From Allochromatium vinosum DSM 180 (GTDB lineage: Bacteria > Pseudomonadota > Gammaproteobacteria > Chromatiales > Chromatiaceae), in NCBI RefSeq assembly GCF_000025485.1, contig NC_013851.1, positions 2,647,501 through 2,711,500 of the forward strand: DNA of 64,000 nucleotides, read 5' to 3'. Every line of letters starts with the position of its first letter. The first letter of the stretch is position 1. A program made the position numbers and the translations under genes. Positions 9,061-26,198 of this stretch are shown here, piece by piece. Under the pieces are notes generated by a model. That model was given only the letters and a program-made list of their open reading frames with translations, did not search any database and had not been told where the DNA came from.

Positions 9061-9879
9061 CTAGCCGGCGCGCGCCAGCACGATCGCCGGTTCCGGCATC
9101 GGTGCCGACAGCGATTCGGGATAGGCGTCGGTCCAGCGCAGCAGCTCCAGCCGCCCGTCGTGATGCTCGACCAGCGCGGTACAGCTCTCGACCCAGTCGC
9201 CGCAGTTGCAGTAGGTCACATCCCCGATCCGGCGCATCTCGGCGTGATGGATGTGGCCGCAGATCATGCCGTCCAGGTCGCGCTGCCGGGCTTCGGTGGC
9301 CACGGCATGCTCGTAGTTGCCGATATAGCTGACGGCATCCTTGACCCGCTGCTTGAGATAGCCGGCCAGCGACCAGTATTTGAGTCCAAACAGCCGGCGC
9401 ACCCGACTGATGAGACCGTTGAGCGCCAGCAACTGGTCATAGGCGTGCGAGCCGAGCCGCGCCAGCCACAGACTGTTCTGGACGACGCCATCGAACTTGT
9501 CGCCATGCAGCACCAGGAAGCGCCGCCCGTCGGCGGTCGTGTGCACCACTTCGTCGCACACCCGCACGTCACCGAACCGCGTATCGAGATGATCGCGGAA
9601 AAGCGCGTCGTGGTTGCCGGGGATATAGATGACCTCGGTGCCGGTGCGCGCCTTCTCCAGCACCGCGCGCACCACCTGATTGTGCGCGTCCGGCCAGTGG
9701 AAGCCGCCCTTCATGGCCCACAGGTCGATGATGTCCCCGACCAGATAGAGCTGCCGGCAGTGGGTCGATTGCAGGAAATCGAGCAGAAAACGCGCCTGAC
9801 AGCCGCGAAAGCCCAGATGCACGTCCGAGATGAAGATGCTGCGATATTTCAGTGGATGCATGCGCTTGACGTCCGGCAT
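9061..9879 (-). CDS. LpxH-like UDP-2,3-diacylglucosamine diphosphatase family phosphoesterase
   Basis: A 272-residue calcineurin-type metallophosphoesterase with the metal-binding motifs in order: SDVHLG near residue 14, GDIIDLW, GNHD, LHGDKFD and GHIHHAE. It resembles the LpxH/LpxH2 group, which removes UMP from UDP-2,3-diacylglucosamine during lipid A synthesis. It is about 30 residues longer than E. coli LpxH and could be the LpxH2-like branch, whose substrate is less certain. It lies convergently to the HD-GYP-like gene (39-bp gap) and divergently to argG, so it is probably transcribed alone. Confidence 0.75.
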   Translation of the reverse strand: MPDVKRMHPLKYRSIFISDVHLGFRGCQARFLLDFLQSTHCRQLYLVGDIIDLWAMKGGFHWPDAHNQVVRAVLEKARTGTEVIYIPGNHDALFRDHLDTRFGDVRVCDEVVHTTADGRRFLVLHGDKFDGVVQNSLWLARLGSHAYDQLLALNGLISRVRRLFGLKYWSLAGYLKQRVKDAVSYIGNYEHAVATEARQRDLDGMICGHIHHAEMRRIGDVTYCNCGDWVESCTALVEHHDGRLELLRWTDAYPESLSAPMPEPAIVLARAG

Positions 9880-10071
9880 CGCCTGATCCGCCTCTGGTGA
9901 AACGACAGGGCGCTATGGTCGCCAAGATTGATGACCGGGCCGTTGAGGCTTGGTGAAGATGCGGTTAAATCGGACGCCCCCTTCAGTCGGCCGCCCATTC
10001 CGAAGCGCTCCCGATCTATACTATCGACTTTGCCCGCACGGGCCGTTTTACCCTAGATCTGGAGCGAGACG

Positions 10072-11292
<1,221 letters not shown>

Positions 11293-11304
11293 TCCCTTCG
11301 CTCA

Positions 11305-11730
11305 TCACGCCCTCGGCGGTAGCGTCGAGGGCGCTTCCCCCCGCGCCTGAAGCGCCTCGAACGGGTCCGGCGCATGCCGCGCGTGCCCGGCGTCCTTGAG
11401 TTGGCGCAGATAGTCGTACCAGAACGGCTGCCAGGCGCGACCGAGCTTGTAGAGATAGGCCCAGTCGTACAGCCCCGAATTGTGCCCATCGTCGAAGTGG
11501 ATCTTCACCGCATAGCGTCCGATCGGCTCCAGATCGCGGATATTGACCGCTTCCTTGCCGACCTGGAGCTTGGCCGTCGCCGGCGAATGGCCGCGCACCT
11601 CGGCCGAGGGTGAATAGACGCGCAGATACTCGCACGGCAACCGGAAGCGCGCGCCATCGTCGAAGACGATTTCCAGCACGCGCGATTGCTGATGCAGATT
11701 GAGTTCGGTCGGGAGGACGTGTTGTTCCAT
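11305..11730 (-). CDS. DUF971 (gamma-butyrobetaine hydroxylase-like N-terminal domain) protein
   Basis: A 141-residue protein with the DUF971 fold also found at the N-terminus of gamma-butyrobetaine hydroxylases: LPTELNLHQQSRVLEI, FDDG, LPCEYLRVYSPSAEVRGH, and IHFDDGHNSGLYDWAYLYKLG. Stand-alone members are common in proteobacteria, and their function is not settled. It follows the large sensor kinase by 84 bp on the same strand and converges on argG. I see no signal peptide or membrane segment and make no functional claim beyond the domain. Confidence 0.85.
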   Translation of the reverse strand: MEQHVLPTELNLHQQSRVLEIVFDDGARFRLPCEYLRVYSPSAEVRGHSPATAKLQVGKEAVNIRDLEPIGRYAVKIHFDDGHNSGLYDWAYLYKLGRAWQPFWYDYLRQLKDAGHARHAPDPFEALQARGEAPSTLPPRA

Positions 11731-11814
11731 TGAATTGGACCACCTGTGGCTGTTTGGCTAGGGGTCATCCAGATGGGGACGAACGGGCGCGAGTCCCACT
11801 CTCAGCCGATGCCC

Positions 11815-16239
<4,425 letters not shown>

Positions 16240-16272
16240 AACCACTCTGCCACTCAGCCTTAAGAGTCAGGC

Positions 16273-16301
16273 ATTGTAATCGCAAAGCGCCACCCTGTCA
16301 C
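16273..16301 (-). promoter_or_regulatory. Sigma-70-type promoter of tRNA-Cys
   Basis: On the minus strand GTGACA (16301-16296) and TACAAT (16278-16273) are separated by exactly 17 bp; each differs from consensus at one position. The predicted start of transcription is only about seven bases before the mature tRNA 5' end. It probably also feeds the kinase gene immediately downstream. Confidence 0.7.
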
Positions 16302-16345
16302 CTCCATCGTGCAGGATTTCGCACCCCGACCGTCGCTTTGGTGGT

Positions 16346-17722
<1,377 letters not shown>

Positions 17723-17735
17723 GAGGTTTCGAGCA

Positions 17736-17762
17736 GAGTACAGCCCTCCGAAGGCTGTGCTC
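17736..17762. terminator. Hairpin between convergent helicase and DUF62 genes
   Basis: GAGTACAGCC and GGCTGTGCTC form a 10-bp stem with one G-T pair around the loop CTCCGAA, 13 bp after the helicase stop. The following bases TCTCTC are only partly T-rich. Its place between convergent genes suggests a transcription end for one or both. Confidence 0.4.
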
Positions 17763-17826
17763 TCTCACTGCAAAACCGTCTGCTCTCTACTTGGTCAGGG
17801 GCGAGAGAGCGTCAAGCCCTACCCCA

Positions 17827-18573
17827 TCAGCCACATTCGACCGAATCGCCCACCCTCAGCGCAAGCTGCCGATCGGCACGCCCCTGATTGACCGCGATCT
17901 CGATCAAACCTAGGGCGTTCTCATACCAGAACGCCTGTCCCGGCTCGACCTCGCAGAAGGTCCGGGCACGGGGCAGCGGCTGCCCCCGAACCCGCAACAC
18001 AGCCTTGGCACCAACACCGGACGCACGCACGCCCGTCATCAGATTGCCGAAATGGTCGACATAGACGATGGTCGCGCGTTCGTCCGGCCAGTAGGCACCG
18101 ACCAGGTCAGCCGGTGCCAGTAGCGTCAGCTCCAGATCCTCACTCAGAACCAGCCGCGCGGCGGCCGGCGCGAACCAGTCGCGTCCGTGGAAGCTCGCCG
18201 ACATCCGCTCCGGCTGCCAACCGATCCGCCACACAGCCCCATCACCGGCACGCCGTGCCACCAGCGCAAACAACCCATTGTCCGGCCCGATCAACCAGTG
18301 ACCATCGGCCCGGACCAGCAATCCGGCACGCTCACCGCCAACTCCCGGATCGACGACACAGAGCACGAGCGAGTCGCGCGGCAGATCGCGCAACAGCGCC
18401 GGGAGCAGATAAGCGGCCAGATCCGGCCTGAAAGGCGGCAGATCCTGCATGAGGCCCACGCAGGGGACACCGGGCGCGAGCGCATGCAGACGCGCCTGCA
18501 TCTGCCCAACATAAAGATCCGCGCCAAAGTCCGTGGCGAGCAGAATACGGTCGATAGCAGGCTGAGCAGACAT
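17827..18573 (-). CDS. S-adenosylmethionine hydrolase (DUF62, chlorinase/fluorinase fold)
   Basis: A 248-residue protein of the SAM hydroxide adenosyltransferase family, which splits SAM with water into adenosine and methionine; halogenating relatives use chloride or fluoride. Visible family segments are LLATDFGADLYVGQM at the N-terminus, VVDPGVGGERAGLLV, GPDNGLF and FHGRDWFAPAAARL in the N-domain, and IVYVDHFGNLMT in the C-domain. The physiological role of the hydrolases is not established. The gene lies just beyond the terminator of the ribosomal alpha operon but is a separate unit. Confidence 0.85.
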   Translation of the reverse strand: MSAQPAIDRILLATDFGADLYVGQMQARLHALAPGVPCVGLMQDLPPFRPDLAAYLLPALLRDLPRDSLVLCVVDPGVGGERAGLLVRADGHWLIGPDNGLFALVARRAGDGAVWRIGWQPERMSASFHGRDWFAPAAARLVLSEDLELTLLAPADLVGAYWPDERATIVYVDHFGNLMTGVRASGVGAKAVLRVRGQPLPRARTFCEVEPGQAFWYENALGLIEIAVNQGRADRQLALRVGDSVECG

Positions 18574-18620
18574 GAATCGGATCTCGCTGGATCGAAGCCA
18601 GAGGCGTTTCGAGCAGACAC

Positions 18621-18650
18621 AAAAAAGCCGAGCACGAGCCCGGCTTTTTA
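18621..18650 (-). terminator. Rho-independent terminator of the ribosomal alpha operon
   Basis: On the minus strand AGCCGGGC-TCGT-GCTCGGCT forms an 8-bp stem with one G-T pair, followed by six T. It lies about 60 bp after the rplQ stop and ends the long minus-strand translation cluster. The plus strand also reads GGCTTTTT, so it may work in both directions. Confidence 0.85.
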
Positions 18651-18711
18651 AGGCATCCTGGAACCGGGTCGACTCATTCTACCGAGTCCCCCACTCCAGA
18701 CAGGACGCACC

Positions 18712-19104
18712 TCAATCCTCGTCGTCCTCGACTGCCACAGCCGTCGCCGGACGGTCGACCAGCTCGACATAGGCCATGGGCGCGGCGTCGCTGTGACGAT
18801 AGCCGCACTTGAGGATACGCAGATAACCGCCCGGACGGCCCTGATAACGCGGTCCCAGCTCGACGAACAGCTTGCCGACCGCTTCCTTGTCGCGCAGACG
18901 CGAGAACGCCAGACGGCGCGTGTGAACGGAGTCGGTCTTGGCCAGGGTGATCAAGGGCTCGGCGACGCGACGCAGTTCCTTGGCCTTGGGCAGTGTGGTC
19001 TTGATCAGCTCGTGACGGAAGAGCGAGGAAGCCATGTTGCGGAACATGGCCTCGCGGTGTGAGCTGGTGCGATTCAGTTGCCTTCCGGCTTTGCGGTGAC
19101 GCAT
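18712..19104 (-). CDS. rplQ: 50S ribosomal protein L17
   Basis: A 130-residue protein of the large subunit, located near the peptide exit region. It shows the family start [17 protein letters not shown] and the segment [16 protein letters not shown]. It is a few residues longer than E. coli L17 because of an acidic C-terminal tail (VEDDED). It is the last gene of the alpha operon, 85 bp after rpoA, and is followed by the terminator at 18621-18650. Confidence 0.97.
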   Translation of the reverse strand: MRHRKAGRQLNRTSSHREAMFRNMASSLFRHELIKTTLPKAKELRRVAEPLITLAKTDSVHTRRLAFSRLRDKEAVGKLFVELGPRYQGRPGGYLRILKCGYRHSDAAPMAYVELVDRPATAVAVEDDED

Positions 19105-19189
19105 GGTCCTGATCCCGAAATAATCGTTAAATCGTTAGATGGCGTGGGTCGGCCGGTGCGGATCCTGATGCCGGATCCGCACGCCGGCC

Positions 19190-20203
19190 TTAGCGAATAC
19201 TGAGTTCGGCGATGTTCTCGGGCGGCCAGTTCTCGAGACGCATGCCCAATGACAGCCCGCGCGTGGCCAGCACGTCCTTGATCTCGGTGAGCGACTTCTT
19301 GCCCAGGTTGGGCGTCTTGAGCAGCTCGACCTCGGTGCGCTGGATCAGGTCGCCGATCAGATAGATGTTCTCGGCCTTGAGGCAGTTGGCCGAACGCACC
19401 GTCAGCTCCAGGTCGTCGACCGGACGCAGCAGGATCGGATCGTAAGGCGACTCGTCGCGCGACTCCTGGACCTGGGTCTCGGCCGGCGCCGTGCCTTCCA
19501 GCGCCACGAAGCTCGACAGCTGATCGCGCAGGATAGTGGCCGCGCGCTGGATGGTCTCTTTCGGATCGATGGTGCCGTTGGTCTCCAGATCGATCACCAG
19601 CCGGTCGAGGTCGGTGCGCTGTTCGACACGCGCCGATTGCACTTCGATGGCCACGCGCCGCACCGGACTGAAGGAGGCGTCGATCGGCAGCTTGCCGATC
19701 GGCCGATCCTCGGCGCCCTCGAGCTCGCGCTGGCTCGCCGGCTCATAGCCGCGACCGCGACGCACGGTCAGCGTCATGCTCAGCTCGCCACCGGTCGTCA
19801 GGTTGGCGATCACCAGCTCGGGGTTGGCGATCTCAGCCGTATGATCGATGGCGATGTCGGCGGCTGTCACCGGTCCCGGACCGCGTTTGCTCAGCGCAAA
19901 GGTTGCCTCGTCCTTGCCCTGGAGCACAATGGCAAGCTGTTTGAAGTTGAGCAGGATTTCGAGCACATCCTCCTGCACACCCTCCAGCGTGGTGTACTCG
20001 TGCAATACGCCCTGGATCTCGACTTCCGTTACGGCGTACCCGTCCATCGACGACAGCAAGATCCGCCGCAGCGCGTTGCCGAGCGTGTGGCCGAAACCGC
20101 GCTCGAGCGGCTCCAGCGAGACCCGCGAGTGACACGGGTTGCCGTCGACCTGCTCGACTTTGACGATGCGCGGTTTGAGAAATTCGCCAATAGCGTCAGT
20201 CAT
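19190..20203 (-). CDS. rpoA: RNA polymerase subunit alpha
   Basis: A 337-residue subunit with the dimerising N-terminal domain (about 1-235, [19 protein letters not shown]) and, after a linker, the C-terminal domain that binds UP elements and activators (about 250-330, [35 protein letters not shown]). Alpha nucleates assembly of the enzyme. It sits in the standard order rpsM-rpsK-rpsD-rpoA-rplQ and is about eight residues longer than the E. coli protein. Confidence 0.98.
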   Translation of the reverse strand: MTDAIGEFLKPRIVKVEQVDGNPCHSRVSLEPLERGFGHTLGNALRRILLSSMDGYAVTEVEIQGVLHEYTTLEGVQEDVLEILLNFKQLAIVLQGKDEATFALSKRGPGPVTAADIAIDHTAEIANPELVIANLTTGGELSMTLTVRRGRGYEPASQRELEGAEDRPIGKLPIDASFSPVRRVAIEVQSARVEQRTDLDRLVIDLETNGTIDPKETIQRAATILRDQLSSFVALEGTAPAETQVQESRDESPYDPILLRPVDDLELTVRSANCLKAENIYLIGDLIQRTEVELLKTPNLGKKSLTEIKDVLATRGLSLGMRLENWPPENIAELSIR

Positions 20204-20225
20204 TCAGTGCCTCTCAGGGTGCTCC

Positions 20226-20846
20226 TTACTTGGAGTACAGCTCGACGATCAGGGATTCATTGATGTCGGCTGGCAGATCCGAACGGTCCGGGATGCGCTT
20301 GAAGACACCCTTCAGACCCTTGCTGTCGACCTCGACCCAATCCGGGAAGCCGTACTGCTCGGCCAGCGCCATGGCGTTCTGTACGCGCACCTGCTTCTTG
20401 GCCGCTTCGCGGACTTCGACGTGGTCGTCAGCATTCACCTGATAGGAGGCGATGTTGACGATACGGCCGTTGACCAGGATGCCCTTGTGACTGACGAGCT
20501 GACGCGCCTCGGCCCGGGTGGCACCAAAGCCCATCCGGTAGACGACGTTGTCGAGTCGGCGCTCGAGGATCTGCAACAGGTTTTCACCGGTCGCGCCCTT
20601 GGACTGAGCCGCCTTTTTGTAGTAATTGCGGAACTGGCGCTCAAGCACACCGTAGATACGGCGCACCTTCTGCTTCTCGCGCAGCTGCACGCCATAGTCG
20701 GAGAGGCGGCGGCGACGGTCGGTCGTCTGACCGGGCTGCTTCTCCAGCTTACATTTGGTATCGAGCGAACGCGCGCGGCTCTTGAGCGAAAGGTCTACAC
20801 CCTCGCGCCGCGCCAGCTTGCAGGTCGGGCCTATGTAACGTGCCAT
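20226..20846 (-). CDS. rpsD: 30S ribosomal protein S4
   Basis: A 206-residue primary 16S rRNA-binding protein, the same length as in E. coli, with the start [19 protein letters not shown] and the S4 RNA-binding domain (about 95-155, [23 protein letters not shown]). In E. coli S4 represses the alpha operon by binding a pseudoknot in the rpsM leader. The 84-bp gap before rpsM could hold a similar element, but I could not confirm a pseudoknot by eye. Confidence 0.98.
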   Translation of the reverse strand: MARYIGPTCKLARREGVDLSLKSRARSLDTKCKLEKQPGQTTDRRRRLSDYGVQLREKQKVRRIYGVLERQFRNYYKKAAQSKGATGENLLQILERRLDNVVYRMGFGATRAEARQLVSHKGILVNGRIVNIASYQVNADDHVEVREAAKKQVRVQNAMALAEQYGFPDWVEVDSKGLKGVFKRIPDRSDLPADINESLIVELYSK

Positions 20847-20873
20847 GTGTCTTCCTGTTGAACTGTCGGACCG

Positions 20874-21263
20874 TCAGACGCGCCGCTTCTTGGGCGGGCG
20901 GCAGCCGTTGTGCGGGATGGGCGTCACGTCGGTGATGCTGGTGATCTTGAAACCGGCATTGTTGAGCGCGCGCACGGCGGACTCGCGTCCCGGTCCCGGC
21001 CCCTTGACGTTGACATCCAGGTTGCGCAGACCGTACTCCTTCGCGGCTTGACCAGCCTTGTCGGCGGCGACCTGTGCGGCAAAGGGCGTGCTCTTGCGCG
21101 AGCCGCGGAAACCCGAGCCGCCGGAGGTCGCCCAGGCCAGGGCATTGCCCTGCCGGTCGGTGATGGTAATGATAGTGTTGTTGAAGGAGGCATGGACGTG
21201 GGCGACCCCGTCCGCGACCTGCTTCTTGATTTTCTTCTTCGTGTTGCGAATCGGTTTAGCCAT
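20874..21263 (-). CDS. rpsK: 30S ribosomal protein S11
   Basis: A 129-residue protein of the 30S platform that contacts mRNA near the exit of the channel. Visible signatures are [35 protein letters not shown] and the basic C-terminus [15 protein letters not shown]. The length matches E. coli. It lies between rpsM (37 bp upstream) and rpsD (27 bp downstream) in the alpha operon. Confidence 0.98.
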   Translation of the reverse strand: MAKPIRNTKKKIKKQVADGVAHVHASFNNTIITITDRQGNALAWATSGGSGFRGSRKSTPFAAQVAADKAGQAAKEYGLRNLDVNVKGPGPGRESAVRALNNAGFKITSITDVTPIPHNGCRPPKKRRV

Positions 21264-21300
21264 TCGACGTAATCCAGCTCATCTGGCCGAGCGCGAGCGC

Positions 21301-21657
<357 letters not shown>

Positions 21658-21741
21658 GTTTACGAACCCCTTAGTCCTAAATGCTCAGCGGGTAAACCGC
21701 GCAGTATATCAAACAGTTTGTTCAGGTCAACCAAGGATCGA

Positions 21742-21855
21742 TCAACCCTGGCGCTGCTTGTGACGCGGATCGGAACAGATCACACGCACCGAACCATTGC
21801 GCCGAATGATTCGGCAGTTTCTGCACAGCTTTTTGACGGATGCACGCACTTTCAT
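21742..21855 (-). CDS. rpmJ: 50S ribosomal protein L36
   Basis: A 37-residue zinc-ribbon protein of the large subunit: [19 protein letters not shown] with Cys11, Cys14, Cys27 and His32 or His33 as ligands, so it is the zinc-containing (C+) form. The start is set by AGGAG upstream of ATG 21855; the longer open frame upstream to 21960 is not part of the gene. It sits between secY and rpsM as in E. coli. Confidence 0.95.
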   Translation of the reverse strand: MKVRASVKKLCRNCRIIRRNGSVRVICSDPRHKQRQG

Positions 21856-21975
21856 GTTTTGTCTCCTGAACCGCGTCCACGTACGACAGGCGGTGTTTGC
21901 AATGAACCGACCGTCCGAGAGCGACTCCGGACGGTCGCCGCGCTGGACGCGGTCTACCAAGATTTGTTGACGGCT

Positions 21976-23328
21976 TCAGCGCAGCAGTCCGCCGCCCGGA
22001 GCCTTCAGATTGGCCTTCTTCATCAGCCCTTCGTACTGATGCGACATCAGATGCGCCTGCACCTGGGCCATGAAGTCCATGACCACGACCACCACGATCA
22101 GCAGCGAGGTACCGCCGAAGTAGAAGGGCACGTTGTAGCCGACGATCAGGAACTCCGGCAGCAGACAGACGGCGGTGATGTAGATGGCACCGGCGGCGGT
22201 CAGCCGGGTCATGACGCCATCGATGTACCGGGCCGTCTGCTCGCCCGGACGGATGCCCGGAATGAAGGCACCCGAGCGCTTCAGGTTGTCCGCTGTTTCC
22301 TTGGCGTTGAAGACCAACGCGGTGTAGAAGAAACAGAAGAAGATGATCGCCGAGGCATAAAGCAGCACATACACCGGCTCACCGGGCGCGAGCTTGGACG
22401 TGATGTCCGCGATCCAGCGCAGATCCTCGCTGCTGCCGAACCACTGACCGAGCGTGCCCGGAAACAGGATGATGCTGGAGGCGAAGATCGGCGGAATCAC
22501 ACCGGCCATGTTGAGCTTGAGCGGCAGGTGCGTGCTCTGTGCCTGCATCATCTTGCGCCCCTGCTGGCGGCGTGCATAGTTCACCGTGATACGCCGCTGA
22601 CCGCGCTCGACGAAGACCACGAAGGCGGTCACGGCCAGCGCCATGGCAAACAGCGCCAGGACGGCCAGTGCGTTCATCTCACCGGTGCGCGCCAGCTCCA
22701 GCGTGCCGCCGAGCGCAGCTGGAAGACCGGCGACGATACCGCCAAAGATGATCATCGAGATGCCGTTGCCGATGCCGCGCTCGGTGATCTGCTCGCCGAG
22801 CCACATCAGGAACATAGTACCCGTCACCAGCGATACGGTCGCCGTGAACACGAAGCCCACGCCCGAGTGTGCCACCAGCGCCGAGCCGCCGGCCGTCTGC
22901 CCTTGCAGTGCCATCGAGATACCGATGGCCTGGAAGGTCGCCAGGAACACCGTGCCGTAGCGGGTGTACTGGGTGATCTTGCGCCGCCCGGCCTCGCCCT
23001 CTTTCTTCAGCTGCTCAAGCTGAGGCACCACCGCCGTCATCAACTGCACGATGATGGAGGCGGAGATGTAGGGCATGACGCCGAGTGCGAACAGACTCGC
23101 GCGCTCCAGAGCGCCACCCGAGAACATGTTGAACATGTCCAGGATGGAACCCTGGTTCTGGTCGAAGAGGATGGCCAGCGCCTCCGGATTCACACCCGGA
23201 ACCGGGATGAAGGTACCGATGCGATAGACGAGCAAGGCCCCCAACAGGAACATCAGACGCCGACGCAACTCGGTCAACTGCCCCATCCCGCCGAGCGCCC
23301 CAGCCATGGATCCAGCGTTTTTAGCCAT
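21976..23328 (-). CDS. secY: Protein translocase subunit SecY
   Basis: A 450-residue inner-membrane channel with ten membrane helices, the central pore of the Sec translocon. Recognisable parts are [27 protein letters not shown] (helix 1 and plug region) and the long cytoplasmic loop [21 protein letters not shown] chose ATG 23328 ([10 protein letters not shown]); the frame could extend three codons to a TTG at 23337. It is the last large gene of the spc group, 18 bp after rplO. Its partner secE is in the same cluster at 49.2 kb. Confidence 0.97.
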   Translation of the reverse strand: MAKNAGSMAGALGGMGQLTELRRRLMFLLGALLVYRIGTFIPVPGVNPEALAILFDQNQGSILDMFNMFSGGALERASLFALGVMPYISASIIVQLMTAVVPQLEQLKKEGEAGRRKITQYTRYGTVFLATFQAIGISMALQGQTAGGSALVAHSGVGFVFTATVSLVTGTMFLMWLGEQITERGIGNGISMIIFGGIVAGLPAALGGTLELARTGEMNALAVLALFAMALAVTAFVVFVERGQRRITVNYARRQQGRKMMQAQSTHLPLKLNMAGVIPPIFASSIILFPGTLGQWFGSSEDLRWIADITSKLAPGEPVYVLLYASAIIFFCFFYTALVFNAKETADNLKRSGAFIPGIRPGEQTARYIDGVMTRLTAAGAIYITAVCLLPEFLIVGYNVPFYFGGTSLLIVVVVVMDFMAQVQAHLMSHQYEGLMKKANLKAPGGGLLR

Positions 23329-23346
23329 CCGTCTCAAACCCTTGGG

Positions 23347-23781
23347 TTAGTCTTCGATCGTGCCGCCGGCGGCCTCGATCGCGGCGCGCGCGCCCTTGGT
23401 CACGCCCAGACCACGGATGGTCAGGGCGCGCGTGACCTCGCCGGAGGCGATGATCTTGGCGCTCTTGACGACGCGATTGATCAGACCGGCTGCTCTGAGC
23501 GTCTCTAGGTCGACGACATCGCCCTCGACCAGGTTCAGCTCGGTCAGACGCACCTCGTCCTTCTCCAGCGACTTGCGCGAACGGAAGCCGACCTTGGGCA
23601 GACGGCGCTGCAAGGGCATCTGACCGCCCTCGAAGCCGACCTTGTGGAAACCGCCGGCACGGGCCTTCTGACCCTTGTGGCCGCGACCGCAGGTCTTGCC
23701 TAGGCCGCTGCCGATACCGCGACCGACGCGCTTGGCGGAGGGACGGCTGCCCGGATCGGGCCGCAGATCATTGAGTTTCAT
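23347..23781 (-). CDS. rplO: 50S ribosomal protein L15
   Basis: A 144-residue late-assembly 50S protein, the same length as E. coli L15. The glycine/arginine-rich N-terminus ([42 protein letters not shown]) threads into 23S rRNA; the C-terminal globular part ends [17 protein letters not shown]. It starts almost directly after rpmD and precedes secY, as usual. Confidence 0.97.
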   Translation of the reverse strand: MKLNDLRPDPGSRPSAKRVGRGIGSGLGKTCGRGHKGQKARAGGFHKVGFEGGQMPLQRRLPKVGFRSRKSLEKDEVRLTELNLVEGDVVDLETLRAAGLINRVVKSAKIIASGEVTRALTIRGLGVTKGARAAIEAAGGTIED

Positions 23782-23782
23782 C

Positions 23783-23974
23783 TCAGGCTTCCTCCACGAC
23801 CTTGACCATGTACTGCACGGCGTTGACCATGCCGCGCGTACAGGGCGTATCCTCGACCTCGACGACCTGGTGCATGCGACGCAGCCCCAGACCGCGCACG
23901 CAGGCCTGATGACGCTTGAGGCGCCCGTGCACGCTGCGCACCAGCTTGACCTTCATCATTTTCTTGTCGGACAT
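23783..23974 (-). CDS. rpmD: 50S ribosomal protein L30
   Basis: A 63-residue protein of the 50S subunit with the family pattern [32 protein letters not shown] and [21 protein letters not shown]. It lies between rpsE (3-bp gap) and rplO (1-bp gap), so translation is likely coupled. It is slightly longer than E. coli L30 (59 residues). Confidence 0.95.
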   Translation of the reverse strand: MSDKKMMKVKLVRSVHGRLKRHQACVRGLGLRRMHQVVEVEDTPCTRGMVNAVQYMVKVVEEA

Positions 23975-23977
23975 CGC

Positions 23978-24484
23978 TTACCCCAGGATCTCTTCGACGC
24001 TCTTGCCGCGCTTGGCGGCAACGGTCGCCGGATCGCTCATGGCGCGCAGACCATTGACGGTGGCGCGCACGACGTTGATCGGGTTGTTGGTGCCGATGCA
24101 CTTGGCGAGCACGTTCTGCACGCCCAGCACCTCGAACACGGCACGCATGGCGCCGCCGGCGATGATTCCGGTACCCTCGGAGGCCGGCTGCATGAAGACC
24201 TTGGCCGCACCGTGCTTGCCCTGCAAGGGATATTGCAGGGTCGAGCCGTTGAGCTTGACCTCGATCATGTTCTTGCGCGCGTTCTCCATCGCCTTCTGGA
24301 TCGCGATCGGCACCTCACGCGCCTTGCCGCGACCGAAGCCGACCCGGCCCTTGCCGTCGCCGACCACAGTCAGGGCGGCGAAACCGAACTGACGGCCACC
24401 CTTGACCACCTTGGCGACACGATTGACCGCCACCAGCTTTTCGAGGAGATCGTCGCCTTCCACTTTTGGATTGAAGTTTGCCAT
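23978..24484 (-). CDS. rpsE: 30S ribosomal protein S5
   Basis: A 168-residue protein at the mRNA entrance of the 30S subunit, important for decoding fidelity. It carries the double-stranded RNA-binding-like N-domain ([26 protein letters not shown]) and the C-domain ([20 protein letters not shown]). The spectinomycin-region loop [12 protein letters not shown] looks wild type. It follows rplR by 11 bp. Confidence 0.97.
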   Translation of the reverse strand: MANFNPKVEGDDLLEKLVAVNRVAKVVKGGRQFGFAALTVVGDGKGRVGFGRGKAREVPIAIQKAMENARKNMIEVKLNGSTLQYPLQGKHGAAKVFMQPASEGTGIIAGGAMRAVFEVLGVQNVLAKCIGTNNPINVVRATVNGLRAMSDPATVAAKRGKSVEEILG

Positions 24485-24495
24485 TGCTCGCTCCC

Positions 24496-24858
24496 CTAGA
24501 ATTTCAATCCGCCTTCACGCGCGGCATCCGCCAGCGCCTTGAGACGGCCGTGATAACGGAAGCCGGAACGGTCGAAGGCGACTGTCTCGACACCAGCGGC
24601 CAGAGCGCGCTCGGCGATTGCCTTGCCGATGACGGTGGCAGCGGCGATGTTGGCCTTGTTGCCCGTGATCTGCTCGGCCAGCGCCTTCTCGACGGTCGAG
24701 GCACTGGCGAGCACGCGGTCGCCGGTCTCGCCGGGCGCGATGATCTGGGCATAGGTGTGGCGCGGCGTGCGATGCACGCACAGCCGGTAGGCGCCAAGCT
24801 CGCGAATTTTGGCGCGGGCCCGCGTCGCACGACGCAGGCGAGCCTGTTTCTTGTCCAT
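24496..24858 (-). CDS. rplR: 50S ribosomal protein L18
   Basis: A 120-residue 5S rRNA-binding protein (E. coli 117). The basic start [20 protein letters not shown] and the core [28 protein letters not shown] and [26 protein letters not shown] are characteristic. With L5, also encoded here, it forms the 5S ribonucleoprotein. It lies between rplF and rpsE. Confidence 0.97.
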   Translation of the reverse strand: MDKKQARLRRATRARAKIRELGAYRLCVHRTPRHTYAQIIAPGETGDRVLASASTVEKALAEQITGNKANIAAATVIGKAIAERALAAGVETVAFDRSGFRYHGRLKALADAAREGGLKF

Positions 24859-24870
24859 CGTTGAGACCCC

Positions 24871-25404
24871 TTATTTCTTCTTGGCTTCCTTACGCAGGAC
24901 GTTCTCGTCCGCGTAACGAACACCCTTGCCCTTGTACGGCTCCGGCGGACGATAAGCCCGGATCTCGGAGGCGACCTGACCGACCTGCTGCTTGTCGGCG
25001 CCCGACACCAGGATCTCGGTCTGACTGGGGGTCTCGATCGTGATGCCCTTCGGCACCGGATAGTCGACCGGATGTGAGAAGCCCAGGCTGAGGTTGAGCA
25101 CGTCGCCCTTGGCCTGCGCGCGATAACCGACGCCGACCAGGGTCAGCTTGCGCGTGAAGCCGGCGCCGCAGCCGGTGACCATGTTGTTGAGCAGCGCACG
25201 GGTGGTGCCGGCCATGGCCCAGGCTTCGGTCTGGCCCTCGGCGGGCGCGACCCGGATCTCGCCGTTCTCTTCGCAGACGCGAACGGTCGGATGGACACAC
25301 CAGTCCAGGGCGCCTTTCGGACCCTTGACCTTGACGTCCTGACCGCTGATCTCGACGGTGACGCCCTTGGGCAGCTTGATGGGAGCTTTTGCAACACGTG
25401 ACAT
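24871..25404 (-). CDS. rplF: 50S ribosomal protein L6
   Basis: A 177-residue protein with two tandem L6 domains, near the GTPase-associated centre at the base of the L7/L12 stalk. Visible segments are [46 protein letters not shown] and the C-terminal motif [19 protein letters not shown]. The length equals E. coli L6. It lies in the spc group between rpsH and rplR. Confidence 0.98.
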   Translation of the reverse strand: MSRVAKAPIKLPKGVTVEISGQDVKVKGPKGALDWCVHPTVRVCEENGEIRVAPAEGQTEAWAMAGTTRALLNNMVTGCGAGFTRKLTLVGVGYRAQAKGDVLNLSLGFSHPVDYPVPKGITIETPSQTEILVSGADKQQVGQVASEIRAYRPPEPYKGKGVRYADENVLRKEAKKK

Positions 25405-25416
25405 CGTAGTCTCCCC

Positions 25417-25812
25417 TTAAGCGACGTAGGCGATGATCTCGCCGCCGTGTCCGGCCTGACGGGCCGCGCGGTCGGTCATCAGACCCTTGGAGGTGGAGAC
25501 GATGGCGATGCCGAGCCCGGCCCAGACCTTGGGCAGCTCGTCCTTGCCGCGATAGATGCGCAGTCCGGGGCGCGAAACGCGCTTGAGGAACTCGATCACG
25601 GGCTTGCCGCGATAATACTTGAGCTTGATGACCAGCTCGGGCTTGCCACCCTTGGCTTCGACCATGGCGTCGGCGATGTAGCCTTCTTCTTTAAGCAGAT
25701 TCGCGATGGCGACTTTCTGCTTTGAAGACGGCATCACGATCGTGATCTTACCGCGCTGCTGGCCGTTGCGGATGCGTGTCAGCATATCCGCAATCGGATC
25801 CGACATACTCAT
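25417..25812 (-). CDS. rpsH: 30S ribosomal protein S8
   Basis: A 131-residue primary 16S rRNA-binding protein with the start [20 protein letters not shown] and the conserved C-terminal [26 protein letters not shown]. In E. coli S8 represses the spc operon by binding the rplE region of the mRNA; the same gene order suggests the same control, which is inference here. Confidence 0.98.
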   Translation of the reverse strand: MSMSDPIADMLTRIRNGQQRGKITIVMPSSKQKVAIANLLKEEGYIADAMVEAKGGKPELVIKLKYYRGKPVIEFLKRVSRPGLRIYRGKDELPKVWAGLGIAIVSTSKGLMTDRAARQAGHGGEIIAYVA

Positions 25813-25881
25813 TGGCTTCTCCGTGGGTCAGGCCGTCGTTGCGACGCGATACCCGGTAGGTTGAAAAACGTGTGGCTGAAC

Positions 25882-26187
25882 TTACCAGCTCGCCTTGACG
25901 ACGCCGGGGACGTCCCCGCGCATCACGGCCTCGCGCAGCTTGTTGCGCGACAGGCCGAACTTGCGATAGACCGCGTGCGGACGACCGCTGACGCGGCAGC
26001 GACGCTGCTGGCGCGTCGGGCCGGCATCGCGCGGCAGCTTCTGCAGCTTCGCCAGCGCTTCGTCGATCTGCTCGGAACTCGCGCTGCGATCATTGATTAC
26101 GGCCTTGAGGGCCGCGCGCTTAGCGCTGAACTGGGCTGCGATCTCGGTGCGCTTGCGGTCGCGCGCAATCATGCTCTTCTTCGCCAT
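25882..26187 (-). CDS. rpsN: 30S ribosomal protein S14
   Basis: A 101-residue late-assembly protein of the 30S head. It is the long, zinc-free form: no CXXC pairs are present, and the C-terminus reads [39 protein letters not shown]. The length equals E. coli S14. It is followed by rpsH after a 69-bp gap. Confidence 0.97.
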   Translation of the reverse strand: MAKKSMIARDRKRTEIAAQFSAKRAALKAVINDRSASSEQIDEALAKLQKLPRDAGPTRQQRRCRVSGRPHAVYRKFGLSRNKLREAVMRGDVPGVVKASW

Positions 26188-26198
26188 GGGGCTCTACC

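Noticed and set aside
21856-21960. Longer rpmJ frame
   Set aside because: L36 is normally about 37-38 residues and AGGAG precedes ATG 21855; the extra 35 codons do not resemble anything.
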